This document shows positions 35,984-47,600 of a stretch of DNA of 64,000 nucleotides, one piece after another. The stretch lies in contig JAVJTT010000024.1 of assembly GCA_040220135.1 (NCBI GenBank), positions 186,001 to 250,000 of the forward strand, given 5' to 3'. A program made the position numbers and the translations under genes. This DNA comes from CAJXMH01 sp040220135 (GTDB taxonomy: Bacteria > Bacteroidota > Bacteroidia > Flavobacteriales_E > Vicingaceae). Under the pieces are notes generated by a model that was not told the origin of the DNA, did not search any database, and was given only the letters and a program-made list of their open reading frames with translations. Positions within the stretch are counted from its first letter, which is position 1, and the number at the start of each line of letters is the position of its first letter.

Positions 35984-37315
35984 GTTGCCTCTTAACTTCA
36001 TGCCTTCAAAGTAAATAATCGTAAGCGCCGCTGTGTAAAAAGGAAGACAGGGAATTTTATACCTTGAAAGAGCCCCAAAATTAAAAGAAGTTAGTCCTAC
36101 TGCAATACCAAGTAAGATCGCAAACACTAAGAAGGCTCTCACATTGTTGTTAAAAAAAATCTGTTTAAAAAGGTTGATAAGCCCAACTTTAAAAATGAGA
36201 TAAACGGTTAAAAGAAGAAGCAAGGTGGATTGAAAGCTCTCAAAAGCCGTAGCAAAATTTCGAATTTCGAATAAGCTTGGACGGTAAAAGGTTACAAAGA
36301 AAGCTTCTGGAGCTTTTTGTAATACCCCAAGGGGTGTAAATTCAATTTCCCCTAAACTATAACCCGATTGATTTCGGTTTTCGGCTAAAAAAGTGTGCCA
36401 ACTATTAAAGCCTTCTGCTACTTCTTGAATGTTAGAAATGGAATATTTACTTGTGTTGCTAGAAATACCTTGTAAGAAAAAATACCCACCCAATGAGAAA
36501 GCAAGAATTATAACAGGGGTTGCCAAATAGCGTACTAAAGAACTCTTTAAGTTTTTGCTAATTAAACCTTGTGACCATAGCAGCATTGAGGGTAAAAAGG
36601 TGTATAGGATGTACGGCTTTAGTTTAAAGCATAGAAAAACAGAGAAAGCGATTACAAAAATTGAAGTTCTGAGCCTTTTTTGTTGGATGATTTTATAAAT
36701 AAAAGAAAAGGCCCACCCAATACAAGCTAGTGTTATGGTGTCTTTTAGTATTCCCGAGCCCCAAATACCAATAGAGGGGTAGAATAAAACACCAAGCGCA
36801 AAGAGCTTGGTGCCTCTAGGGTATAGGGAACAGAGTGTTTTAAATAATGACCAGACTCCTAGAAAGGATACCATAGACATTAAGAGAGTAGAAGCCAAAA
36901 ATTTCTGAAAACCCAGCAGTATAAAAGGGGCTGATAGCTGGCTCATAGCTAAAGTGCTGGAGTCAGAAAAGGCACCTACAATATTCATCACTCCTGGGGA
37001 GTAATTAATGCGAAGAAAGGTTTCTTGACCAGAAAATAGGAGTTCAAAGAACCTTTCAGGTTCTTCTAAAATTTGACTACTTATTATTTTGCCACCGGCA
37101 AAATAAAGGTAAGTGTCTCCTCCTTTATAGACATAAGCATGCAACAAAACAAATGCGATGGCACATGCAATTTTAAAATACAAAAATGGCATAAAGTAGG
37201 TTCTCACTTTGCTGTGCTTTATTCTTGATTTTAAAACATTGCCAATAAGAAGAATAAGAATTATGTAAATAAAACTTAGCAGTGCATCAATTTCGTCAAC
37301 GCCTATGATGTACAA
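35975..37315 (-). CDS. Putative Wzy/EpsG-like polysaccharide polymerase
   Basis: A 446-residue protein with about ten to twelve membrane helices. A conserved-looking loop reads YVYKGGDTYLYFAGGK, with further charged positions in RINYSPGVMNI and IWGSGILKDT; polymerases of this kind have few invariant residues. Given a Wzx flippase in the same locus and no other candidate polymerase, the Wzy role is a reasonable inference. It starts with TTG at 37315. It could instead be a GT-C-type transferase. Confidence 0.55.
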   Translation of the reverse strand: MYIIGVDEIDALLSFIYIILILLIGNVLKSRIKHSKVRTYFMPFLYFKIACAIAFVLLHAYVYKGGDTYLYFAGGKIISSQILEEPERFFELLFSGQETFLRINYSPGVMNIVGAFSDSSTLAMSQLSAPFILLGFQKFLASTLLMSMVSFLGVWSLFKTLCSLYPRGTKLFALGVLFYPSIGIWGSGILKDTITLACIGWAFSFIYKIIQQKRLRTSIFVIAFSVFLCFKLKPYILYTFLPSMLLWSQGLISKNLKSSLVRYLATPVIILAFSLGGYFFLQGISSNTSKYSISNIQEVAEGFNSWHTFLAENRNQSGYSLGEIEFTPLGVLQKAPEAFFVTFYRPSLFEIRNFATAFESFQSTLLLLLTVYLIFKVGLINLFKQIFFNNNVRAFLVFAILLGIAVGLTSFNFGALSRYKIPCLPFYTAALTIIYFEGMKLRGNLR

Positions 37316-37427
37316 ATTCCTACAGTTTTGAGGTTATAAATGGAAGGTTGAAAATTATAGAATATTACTTAATATGATAATTGGTAGAAAGTATTAATAC
37401 CACGAACTGAATTTATATTTTTATCCC

Positions 37428-38408
37428 ATGGATGCAAGATCATTATTCTTCAGTTTTTTAAGGTTTTTCACTTTCAATTTTAGTTTGTTTAGGCCTGCAG
37501 CTAATGAGCTATTGATATTGGTCTTTCACCAAGTAAATGATGAAGATAGACCCATATACAAAGCCACCCCTATAAATGTCTTTGAAGGGATATGCCATTA
37601 CATGAAGAAACACGCACATTTGATCAGCTTTTCAGATTTGAGGAATGGTAAACTATCCAGATCAAAAATGAATGTACTGCTTACCTTTGATGACGGACAT
37701 TATGATATCATAGAAAATGCAATGCCAATTGCAGAAAAGCTCGGTGTAAAGTTCAATGTAAACATAGATACAGAAGTACTAGAAACTGGTTTGCCACAAG
37801 ATAATATAAGGGTTTATGACATCTTAAATTCCACCAAAGAAAGCGAGTACTTTAATCCTAAATACACCAAGAAGCCAATTGCAATCCAGAAAAATGCAAA
37901 AACAGAATTGGCCTTCTCTGCTATTTTAAAAACCCTAAAGCGTTCGGAAAGAAGGGATTTTTCGAATGATATAGCAAAGCAATTAGGGAAACCTAACTTA
38001 GGATATTCTAAAATGTGTTCTGCTGAAGATATCCTCGACCTAGACAGAAAAGGAATAGAAATAGGTTCTCATACTCATTCACACCCTATGCTTGTAAATG
38101 AAACAAAAGCAGTAATAAACGAAGAGTTTCAACTTTCAAAAAAAATACTAGAAGATATTTTGCAAAAGGAAGTTGATGTTTTAGCCTATCCCAATGGAAT
38201 GTTCACCGAAACGGTTGATCAACTAGCCGTAAATTCTGGATATAAAATTATTCTAAAAACAGAAGGGCAAGCTAATGTGGTATCTACAAAGTTTCCGCAA
38301 ACCCTAAATCGAGTAAATATCTACCAACAGTCTACCAATGAAGCTTTGGCTCATGCCTTTGGTTTTATTCAACGATTACGGAAAACCTTATCAGCAAAAT
38401 CAAATTAG
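37428..38408 (+). CDS. Polysaccharide deacetylase family (NodB homology) protein
   Basis: A 326-residue carbohydrate esterase family 4-like enzyme. The N-terminus has a hydrophobic segment (LFFSFLRFFTFNFSLF), perhaps a membrane anchor. The NodB core has TFDDGHYD at 86-93 (catalytic Asp and metal Asp), GSHTHSHP near 214-221 supplying the metal His pair, and LAYPNG for the later motif. It probably N-deacetylates an amino sugar of the surface glycan. It is divergent from the Wzy-like gene and followed after four bases by a GNAT gene. Confidence 0.9.
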   Translation: MDARSLFFSFLRFFTFNFSLFRPAANELLILVFHQVNDEDRPIYKATPINVFEGICHYMKKHAHLISFSDLRNGKLSRSKMNVLLTFDDGHYDIIENAMPIAEKLGVKFNVNIDTEVLETGLPQDNIRVYDILNSTKESEYFNPKYTKKPIAIQKNAKTELAFSAILKTLKRSERRDFSNDIAKQLGKPNLGYSKMCSAEDILDLDRKGIEIGSHTHSHPMLVNETKAVINEEFQLSKKILEDILQKEVDVLAYPNGMFTETVDQLAVNSGYKIILKTEGQANVVSTKFPQTLNRVNIYQQSTNEALAHAFGFIQRLRKTLSAKSN

Positions 38409-38412
38409 TGGT

Positions 38413-39393
38413 ATGGTAAAGGTGAAATTGATTAGTGAAAGTTATTTTGAAGCTATCTGCAAACTGTACAAAATCGCTTTTGAGAAAGAACCGGATTATC
38501 AATTGCTAAAATGGAAATACTTCGACTCTCCGTACGAAACGAATAAACTATTGGGAGCCTTTCAGGAAGATGAGTTAGTGGGATTCTGTGCCATTTTAGA
38601 AGAGAGGATAGCTTACTTGGGTTCGCCAATAAAAACCTTTAAGTATGTAGACATCATGGTGAACCCAAAAATTAGAAAAGCAGGAATTGGAAAACAACTC
38701 ATCGCTTCTCTGAAAGAGTTCACCACTGAAGGAGATAGTAAATATTTGTCATACGGAATAGGGTCACCAATTGTAACGAAGATCTTTAATAATTATGGCT
38801 ATCAGTTTTTAGGTAAAGTTCAAAATTTATTTAAACCAAACTTCCTGCTCAGGCTGAAGGCTGTGGTGGGACAATATCAGGGTGTTAAGCGTGAAGAAGT
38901 AACCATTTCTTCTTCGTTAAACGACCTTTTCGAAGGGTTTACTTATTATCATGACAGGAATGAAATTGAAATTTATCGTTCCAAAAAATTGTTAGAGTGG
39001 AAAATTAGGAACCCTCGTTACAGCTATGTTATCATTCAAAAAAAAGAAAACTCCAACTTATCGGGCTATCTTATTTTAAGCATTTCAAAGTACAGAATCG
39101 CCAACATAATCGACATTAATGCGATAGATGACAATCCCAAAGTGAAGAAATTCTTGTTGAAGCAAGCAGAGGTTTATGTTTTGAAAAACCAATTAAAAGC
39201 CTTGGTTATTATGACAAATCAAAACTCCAAGCACTATCAATTTTTTATTTCTCAAGGCTTTTGGGTTAATAAATTTAAGAAAGGACCACTGAGAAGTACC
39301 TTGGATTTTAATGTTTCAAAAAATGAACAATTGGCAGATTCAGCTTTAGCTGCAAATTGGAATTTATTGGGAATTAATTACGATGATGTTTAG
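38413..39393 (+). CDS. GNAT family N-acetyltransferase
   Basis: From the ATG at 38413 the protein has 326 residues. The N-terminal GNAT fold has the acetyl-CoA loop MVNPKIRKAGIGKQLIASL (R-x-x-G-x-G/A type), and a second, less clear GNAT-like half follows, as in FemAB/Eis-like tandem proteins. An upstream frame from 38338 overlaps the deacetylase gene by 71 bases and is less likely. The adjacent deacetylase and acetyltransferase genes suggest editing of N-acetylation on the same glycan. It is not clearly WecD. Confidence 0.8.
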   Translation: MVKVKLISESYFEAICKLYKIAFEKEPDYQLLKWKYFDSPYETNKLLGAFQEDELVGFCAILEERIAYLGSPIKTFKYVDIMVNPKIRKAGIGKQLIASLKEFTTEGDSKYLSYGIGSPIVTKIFNNYGYQFLGKVQNLFKPNFLLRLKAVVGQYQGVKREEVTISSSLNDLFEGFTYYHDRNEIEIYRSKKLLEWKIRNPRYSYVIIQKKENSNLSGYLILSISKYRIANIIDINAIDDNPKVKKFLLKQAEVYVLKNQLKALVIMTNQNSKHYQFFISQGFWVNKFKKGPLRSTLDFNVSKNEQLADSALAANWNLLGINYDDV

Positions 39394-39522
39394 TTTGCAA
39401 TTACACAAGCTCATCTTTAAAAGACAAATTACACTTTAGAATAGATGATTAAGATCCATATACAAATAAAAAGCCTTCGTCATTTAAAGATTAGGTAAAT
39501 CAATAATAAGGAGAATAAAATA

Positions 39523-39548
39523 ACCACCCTAGCACTTGTATAGGTGGT
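39523..39548. other. Imperfect inverted repeat in the largest intergenic gap
   Basis: ACCACCCTA at 39523-39531 and TAGGTGGT at 39541-39548 pair as an 8-bp stem with one bulged C and a nine-base loop. It lies in the AT-rich 255-base gap between the GNAT gene and the membrane protein. It could be a weak terminator for the upstream genes, but no U-tract follows immediately. The remainder of the gap shows only A/T-rich sequence. Confidence 0.3.
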
Positions 39549-39648
39549 AGTACATAAATTTAAAATTAAAATATGAGTCTAATTTTTTTAATTTAGGCGT
39601 GTTTTGAATTAGGGCTAATGACTGTTAATATCCGGAATCTTTAGCTTT

Positions 39649-41595
39649 ATGACGAACCTAGAATCTTTATATAGTATAATGCCTCATTTATCATATTATA
39701 GCAGTTTGCATGGGATTTTTGTTTTTCTTGCTGCTGCCTTATCCCTGCTCTCAATACCTTATATACTGAATAATATTAAAAGTATACGACTCAGTGTTAC
39801 AACTACCTACTTATTTTTAATTTTTCTTGCCAGCCTTTTTGCAATTTACCAGAGCCATTTTAAAACATCCTTACTAGTTGTTCCGCTGTTAAGCTTTTTT
39901 ACAATTTATTTTTTAAATAACAAGCAGAATAGTTTTGAGAAAAATAAAAGCTCTCTGCCCATTTTCTTGACTTCTATAATAGTTTTACTCTTTATTTATA
40001 CCTATCATTTTACAAGACTAGATAATTTCTTAGCACCTAACATGCATTATGTAGATCAATTGTTCTATGGAAGGTTGGCTTCTTATTTAAGAGATTATGG
40101 AATTGAGTCTTCGGTTATTGATTACTTTCAAAAAATAGAGACTTCAGATGCTCTAATTCCTTACCATTATATTGAGCATTGGATAGCCGCAATGATCAGT
40201 AAGACTTTCTCAGTGCATTCTATGTTCGCATTAAATGGTGTATTATATCCTTTAATTTACTCCTTGATTAGCGTAAGCCTTTTGCTTTTAGTTAAAAAGC
40301 TCAGGCCGATTAAGCTTACAACTAAGAATCTCATATCATTAGTGATGATAAGTTTTAGTATGCTTTTTATTAGCATACCCGATCTTGGAGCACTTTTAAA
40401 TATTGAGTTTTTAGGGTTAAGTTCTTGGATATTTCCCCTTTATGGATATCATAAAACAGCATTCATAAGTATCTTATTGATTTTACAACTAAAGCAATTA
40501 TTGAACCGTAATTGGATAGCTTTTTGTTTGATTGCATTACTGATGGTTATTTCAAATGTGGCCATTTCGTTTTCAGTTTTTGGAGCTACATTACTTCTTT
40601 TCTTAGCCTTATACATTAAAAGAAGAATTAGTTTAAGAACTGTTTCTTTGGCAGTAGGACTTCTAATAAGTCTTGGAATTTACTTGCTTATATTTTACAA
40701 TCTCTTTGGGTTTAGTAGTGAAAATTCAGTAGCCCCAAGTTCAGCTGATTTCGTTACAAAACTGTCAGAATTTTCATTTTGGACAACTGCCTTCAATATT
40801 TTTATTAAGTCTACATTGCAATGTGCATTCAGTCTTCTGCCTTTTGCAATACTTCTATTTATAGTTCATCGTTACCAGCCATTACCGCATAAAGTGCAAA
40901 TTCTTTTCTTGTACCTTGCTTTTCTCTTTTTTACAGGTCTGCTAACTTATTCCGCCTTACATTTTATTCAAGATGCTGAACAGTTTTGGAGTATTTCTGC
41001 TTCCTTGACACTTCACCTTTTTGCTGCATTAACAACAGGTATAACCTTGTCGATAATAATGGATAGGAGTAAGTGGGTGTTTTATATGATTGTGCCCTTA
41101 ATTTCATTATTCTTCTTTTTAAGAATCGATAGCTTTTACCACCCGAATAAAGTTGAAATTCAAAATGAAACAACTTTATTTAAAGCAGCAGTAGGAAGTC
41201 AAGTTCCGCGTTTTGCGTTTCTTAAGTCAAAAGAGGATTACCAATTCAAAAATCAACAATATGAATCTATTTACTTTGGTCAACTTTATCAATTAGCAAA
41301 CAAATTTGATCCACTTATGGTCATTTGTCTTTCGGTGGATCAAATTCCAGAGGAGAGTCAAGAAGAAGCAAAGTATAACAGTTTTTTGCAATTTAATCGG
41401 TACATTAAGGCTAAGGGTTTGGAAAGCAGGCTTGTAGAAACTCAGCAATTGAGCTTTTTAAGCGATTATGATATTGACTACTTATTAGTGTCAGAAAATT
41501 CATCCTTACCGTCGGTTTGTGAATACTTCTTTTACATTGATCCCGTAGGGACCATAGACGGGTATCGACTTTTTAAATCTAAACCAAGAGAATGA
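39649..41595 (+). CDS. Large polytopic membrane protein, possible GT-C type transferase (copy A)
   Basis: A 648-residue protein with about 12-13 membrane helices and a soluble C-terminal tail of about 130 residues. A loop after the first helices reads MHYVDQLFYGRLASYLRDYG, then IPYHYIEHWIAAMISKTF. The acidic and aromatic residues near the membrane recall GT-C glycosyltransferases that use lipid-phosphate sugars. A 648-residue protein at 53250-55196 has the same layout and similar local motifs, so the two are distant paralogues. A TAGCTTTA box abuts the annotated ATG, so the true start may be the ATG ten codons downstream (39679). No family is recognised with certainty. Confidence 0.6.
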   Translation: MTNLESLYSIMPHLSYYSSLHGIFVFLAAALSLLSIPYILNNIKSIRLSVTTTYLFLIFLASLFAIYQSHFKTSLLVVPLLSFFTIYFLNNKQNSFEKNKSSLPIFLTSIIVLLFIYTYHFTRLDNFLAPNMHYVDQLFYGRLASYLRDYGIESSVIDYFQKIETSDALIPYHYIEHWIAAMISKTFSVHSMFALNGVLYPLIYSLISVSLLLLVKKLRPIKLTTKNLISLVMISFSMLFISIPDLGALLNIEFLGLSSWIFPLYGYHKTAFISILLILQLKQLLNRNWIAFCLIALLMVISNVAISFSVFGATLLLFLALYIKRRISLRTVSLAVGLLISLGIYLLIFYNLFGFSSENSVAPSSADFVTKLSEFSFWTTAFNIFIKSTLQCAFSLLPFAILLFIVHRYQPLPHKVQILFLYLAFLFFTGLLTYSALHFIQDAEQFWSISASLTLHLFAALTTGITLSIIMDRSKWVFYMIVPLISLFFFLRIDSFYHPNKVEIQNETTLFKAAVGSQVPRFAFLKSKEDYQFKNQQYESIYFGQLYQLANKFDPLMVICLSVDQIPEESQEEAKYNSFLQFNRYIKAKGLESRLVETQQLSFLSDYDIDYLLVSENSSLPSVCEYFFYIDPVGTIDGYRLFKSKPRE

Positions 41596-41600
41596 ATGCA

Positions 41601-41608
41601 TAAATTTG
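41601..41608 (+). promoter_or_regulatory. Putative -7 box TAAATTTG of the giant T9SS protein gene
   Basis: An exact TAnnTTTG match, four bases before the ATG at 41613 and six bases after the previous stop. It suggests separate, possibly leaderless transcription of the giant gene. Confidence 0.45.
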
Positions 41609-41612
41609 TATT

Positions 41613-44600
41613 ATGTTCTTAAGGACTGTTTGTTTTATTATACTTACTCTTAAACTCTTAGGAGTTTTTGGACAAAGTAAGCTTGTGAGTCCAAAGATGG
41701 CACAAGTATTTAGTTCTGACTCAATCGTTTTTGAATGGAATCAACTTGATCCATCTTCTACTTTTACCCTTCAAGTCTCAAGTTCTTCAGACTTCCAGAA
41801 CTTGTTGACAAATCGTTTCACTACTGGGCATCATTTAAAAATAGACCTAAGTGAGGGACGTTATTACTGGAGAGTGGTTGAGCATTCAGCCGGATTTCAA
41901 GATACATCTCAAACTAGCTTATTCAAAGTTTTTGATCCTTTATCAGTTTCAGGTCTAAATCTATGGGCAAAGTCTACCGATAAAATTGGGTTTGTCAGTG
42001 GTAATCAGATGAATTTTTGGGGTGACAACTCTCCACAGTCAAATGACATGACACAAAATTCAGGATTTAGGCAAACTACCTTAGTAGATAGCATTTTAGA
42101 TACATTTCCTGTAGTTCGTTTTGATGATTTTTTCGACCAATTTAACCTAAGCAACTCATTGGATTCTCAAGATTATTCAGTCGCTATGGTGTATACATAC
42201 AATGGTAGTTCCAATAGGTGTCGGATTGTTTTTACAGTAAATCAATGGTATATAGGAATAAATGCCTTCATGCATAGTGTTAATCATGGAGGAAGCTTTT
42301 TGTCAGGCACAACGTATCAAAATAACCGATTTGTAGTTCAACATGCCTTTTCTGCAAATGATACTTTGTATCATTTTATTAATGGTGATCTCAAGGATAA
42401 AGGTGCAACAAATGTAATACCTGGATCAGGTATTAAATTAGGACAAGATACTCCTGAAGGGGATTTTTTAGAGTTAATGATGGTAAATGGAACCGTTTCA
42501 GATAGTGTAAGGTTACTTATTGATAACTACTTAATGGATAAGTATGCCCCACCAGTTAATTTAGGGATAAACCAAACTAAGTGTTCAGGACCTTTTGTAT
42601 TAAGTGCTTTTAAGGATTCATATTTAAATTACGCTTGGAGTAATGGTCAAACTGATTCTGTAATTACTGTCAACACTCCGGGCCAGTATTCGGTATCAGT
42701 TACTGATATGTTTGGAAGAGTAAGTGTAGATACTGTTTTATTAGAAACGATCACTAGTGCCTATAGTGTGGATATACCTGCTGACACTAGTATTTGTGAA
42801 GGAGAATCTGTTCAGTTAAATGCTGGACCTGACTATTATAATTATCAATGGAGTAATGGTGATACTACAAGTTCTCTGACTGCTATTGATTCAGGAGTGT
42901 ATAGTATAACTGTAACAGATTGTTTTAGCAACGTATCCATTGATAGCATTTCAATCAATTATGATACCCCGAGTTTTAGGTTGCCGGCTGATACAGTTCT
43001 CTGTGCAGGAGAAGAACTTATTATTCGTCCTAGCGCTGCGGTGAACGGTAGTTTTTTATGGTCAACCTCTTCAACAGCTGATTCGATTTCTGTTATGGCC
43101 GAGTCTGATTACTCTTTAACAATAACAAATCCTAGAGGCTGTAGCTTTTCAGATTCTATTCAAGTTTTAGTAGACTCTTCTTTAGTAAACTTCTCTTTAG
43201 GAAGCGACACTTCACTTTGTAGAGGAAATATTTATGACTATCAAGTACCGTTAATTGACACTTTAGTATACCAATGGTCAAATGGTGTTGCAGGGCCAAG
43301 TTTGCCCATCGATTCAACTTCATCTTATGTTTTGACAGCAAGTTCATCAACTTGCAATAAGTTGGATACGATTAATATTTCAGTTAAAGGAGATGCACCA
43401 CAAGTAGACTTTTCTTTTTCAAATACTTGCTTCGGAGATTCAACATTATTTATTGACCAAACAGTTGATCCGAATGGAATTAGCTTGGTTAGCTACGAAT
43501 GGCGATTGGGTAATGGAGATACTTCATTTGTTCAAAACCCAAAAGTGAAATATGACTCTGCCATTACATATATAGTGGAGTTAGAAGTAAAAAATGATTC
43601 CACATGCACTGCTCTAAAAATTGATACAGTCGTTATTAATGCTCTTCCCACCGGTATTATTAGGCCGCAGTCCTCTTGTCAGAATGATTCCGTCAACTTT
43701 ATGCTAATAAGTCCTGTTGAAGCAGATTCTATTGTTTCTTATAAATGGCAGTTTAATGCTATGGCAAATGACACGAGTGTAAAGAAGACGCCAAAAAAAG
43801 TTTTTACCACCGCTACAGATACTCCTATTAAGTTAAGTCTCGTATCGGAATTTGGATGTTCTGATACGCTTTATGACACCTTAATAGTGAACCCTAAGCC
43901 AAATGCAGACTTTTCTTTTTCAGGAATATATCTGGATGACTCAACAAGCTTTATTAATGTTTCAACCATTTCAAATGGACGAATAGATAGTCTAATCTGG
44001 AATTTTGGAAACGGCTTAACTTCAAGCGATTCTATTTCGACCATTTACTATGGTAGTTTGGATACCTTCAACGTAAGTTTAATTGCCATTACAGATTCAG
44101 TCTGCAGTGATACGGTTGACAAAGAGGTGATAATTATAAATCGTCCACCTCCAGAACCGAAATTCAATACTGTATTTCCAAAAATAGGACAAACCCTAAA
44201 AGGTGCATTCACATTTAGATGGAATTACCGAGAAATAGGGGATGAATATCAAATTCAAATAGCAAAAGATAGCCTGTTTTCCCAAATGGTTGATTCTGTA
44301 AGAAGCAGTCTGAATAGAGTTTCATTAACAAACCTAGAGCTAGGTCGTTATTTCTGGAGGGTCATTGCAGATTCAAATGGCACAGCAGTTGATACTTCAA
44401 ATATTGCAAACTTTTCTTTGTTCGACGTTTATTCAATAGATAGCCTCTATGGTTGGTTTAGGTCTGATTCCAATGTTGTATATGATACAAACAATCTTGA
44501 AATTGATGAATGGGGCGATGTCTCGGGTTTAGGGTCTAGGTTTTTTCAAACTCAGTCTTTTAGAAAAGCTGAATATGAGACGAATGTTATAGGTCAATTC

Positions 44601-47600
44601 CCAGGTTTGAAGTTTAATGATCAGTTTGATAAATACGGTTTTTCAGGGGCAATTACAGATTCTGTATACACTGCTTCTTTGGTATATTCTTCTAACGCAA
44701 CACAAAGTTTAAAGCGCATCCTTTATGGTAGTGCACAATGGTATATAGGTTTGCGATTTGGTAGTCATATTGCCCACTCAGGTGGGCCAATCAATGGAAA
44801 AATAGCGAATGATAGCTCATTTGTTGTGCATACGGTTCACTCTAATGGAGATACTACCTACAATCGGGTGAATGGGGTCGCATATGATAAAAAAGAGAGC
44901 AGTGAAATTCCCGGAACAATTAGTCTTTCTGAAAATGCTTTTGATGGCTACGCGATGGAAATAATATTGATTAATGGAGAAAGCAGTTTAAGCATGGCAG
45001 AAAACATTGATCAGTATTTAATGAATCGGTATGCCCCGCCGATTGATTTAGGCCCCGATCAAAGACACTGTACTTTCCCTATTCAGCTTGATATAGGATT
45101 GTCAGACTCCTACACCAAGTATAGTTGGTCAACAGGGGACTCTACCGCTAGTCTTCAAGTTGATTCTGCAGGTTTATATAAAGTAACCGTTACTGATATA
45201 TTTGAAAGAGATCATATTGACTCAGTGTTTATTATCCAAGACACGGCAAATTACAGAGTTAAATTCGCACAAGAGGATACTACAATTTGTAAAGGGGATG
45301 AAATTGAACTTTTAGCAGGATTTGAGGCATTTGATTACCAATGGAGCAATCAAGATACTACTTTCGTTACCAAGATAAACACAGCTGGAAATTATAAGGT
45401 TACAGTTACAGATTGTAAGGGGCAAGTATCTGTCGACTCTATTCAAGTATTAGTGAATGAACCTCAGTTTGACCTAGGCATTGATACCACCATTTGCTTT
45501 AATGAGCCTTTAAGTATATCACCAGACTCTAATTTTACTAATGTTTCTTATCAATGGTCAAATGGTGAAAGCTCTCCATTTATTACCATAGATACAGCAG
45601 GCCTATACAAACTCAAGGTAGTCGATCAGTATTCCTGTAGTTTCCAAGATTCAATTAATGTGCAAGTGGATTCAAGTTTATTTGGTATAACACTCGGCCC
45701 TGACACTACGCTTTGTGCATTTAATCGACTTTCTTTGAAAAATCCACCATCAAATATTATCTCTTACAGTTGGTCAGCAGGTAGTACTTCGCCTGATCAA
45801 ATTGTTGGAAGTTCCGGTCAGTTTCGAGTTACTGTAAGCAATGGACAGTGTTTTAATTCAGATACGATTCAAGTAATTACGAATGGGACTGCACCCAATG
45901 TAAATTTTTCATTCAACAACTTATGTTCAAATGATACTACTGAATTCATAGATCGATCAAACCCAAGAAATAATGATTTGCTCACAGATTGGTCTTGGGA
46001 GTTCGGAGATGGAACTATTTCAAATATGAGAAATCCAAGTCATTATTATGCTCAGCTAGACACTTTTAAGGCTACTTTGACAGTTACCACTATGAGTGGT
46101 TGCAAAGACACAACAAGTCATGTTGTTCCTATACGACCTACTCCGAATGCTTGGTTTCTGCTAGATTCAACTTGTTCGAAAAGTACGAGCCAGTTTACAG
46201 ACAGTAGCACAATTTCCTCGGGAAGCATTACAAGGTTTAGTTGGGATTTTGGCGACCCGAGTACAAATGCGGATAATTCTATTCAGGAAAATCCACTATA
46301 TACGTATGATACATTAGGTAATTACACAGTTACCCATTCGGTTGAAAGTAATCTGGGGTGTGTTGATTCAGTTCAAAGAATTCAGATTGTTAACCCAACT
46401 CCCTTGGTGAATTTTAGCTTCGATGGAAATTGTTTAAGCGATTCTACGTTCTTTTTTGATGAGACCTTAGTAAATCAATCTTTAGGTGATTCACTCGTTG
46501 ATTACACATGGTTTTTTAATAATTACATTCCCCCAACAGAGATAAGCAAGTTAAAGAGTCCTGTTAAGCAGTTTTCAACAGAGGGAATTACACAAATAAC
46601 ATTGCGTGTTAAAACGAATAGATCTTGTGAGGCTCGTCATGTGGATACTTTGTTTATGAGACAAAATCCACAAGCTTCATTTACTGTAGAGGAGTATTGT
46701 GAAGACTTACCTTTTACCTTAATTAGTAACTCGATAAGTACCGACAGTATAGCATCCTTTCTTTGGTTTTTTGAGCAAAATGACACTTCTGAATTAATAG
46801 AACCAACAGTAAAATACGAGGAACCGGGAAATTATAGCACTCAATTAAAAATTAAAACAATTTATGGATGTGAAGATAGTACATCGAGTGAAATTAGGGT
46901 TTCCCAAAAACCAACTTCAGATTTTACAATATTGAATAATGGTAGTGGTGCACCATATTCGCCGCGATTGCAAAACAAATCGATGAATGCTACAAATTAC
47001 CTTTGGTTTTCCGGAGCTGGAGATAGTTCTGATACCGAGATACCAAACTTTACCTATCAAGATTCTGGCACTTACAACCTTACTCTGATTACAACAACTG
47101 ATATTGGTTGTAAAGATACTTTGAGCAAAAAAGTAAATGTTGACCGTTACTACCTCGATGCACTGCTTGAAGATGTATTCCTAAATCAAACTACAGATGG
47201 AAGGCTGGAGGTATTACCTAGAATTGTGAATAGTGGCAATAATACCATTCAAAAGTTAAAACTTACTGCCTTTTTAAACAATGAATTTCAATTTACTGAG
47301 GAGTTCATAAGAGAACTGGATAAAGGTGATCAATCAACTTTTTCCTTCACCTCATCATTTTTGCAAGGCAGTGGAAAAAAAGTTGATTTTGTATGTGTTA
47401 AGATTGAAAAGGTTAACGGCGTTGAAGACGAACTAGGTTCGAATAATGAAGCATGTAAACTAGCCTTTAATAATGAGGTGAAGGTAAATGTATTCCCTAA
47501 CCCTGTAAAAGATTTACTTCGTTTTAGTTATGCATTGCCCATTTCAGGTGATGCTACAATAAAAATTTACGATCAATTGGGAAGAGAGCTTATTTCAAGA

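Noticed and set aside
39394..39648. Largest intergenic gap examined for a tRNA, small RNA or origin
   Set aside because: AT-rich with only an imperfect hairpin; no cloverleaf, DnaA-box cluster or conserved element seen.
42600..46900. Repeated short DNA patterns that could suggest a CRISPR array or tandem DNA repeat
   Set aside because: They are diverged codon-level repeats of Ig-like and PKD domains in one open frame, with no identical repeats or unique spacers.
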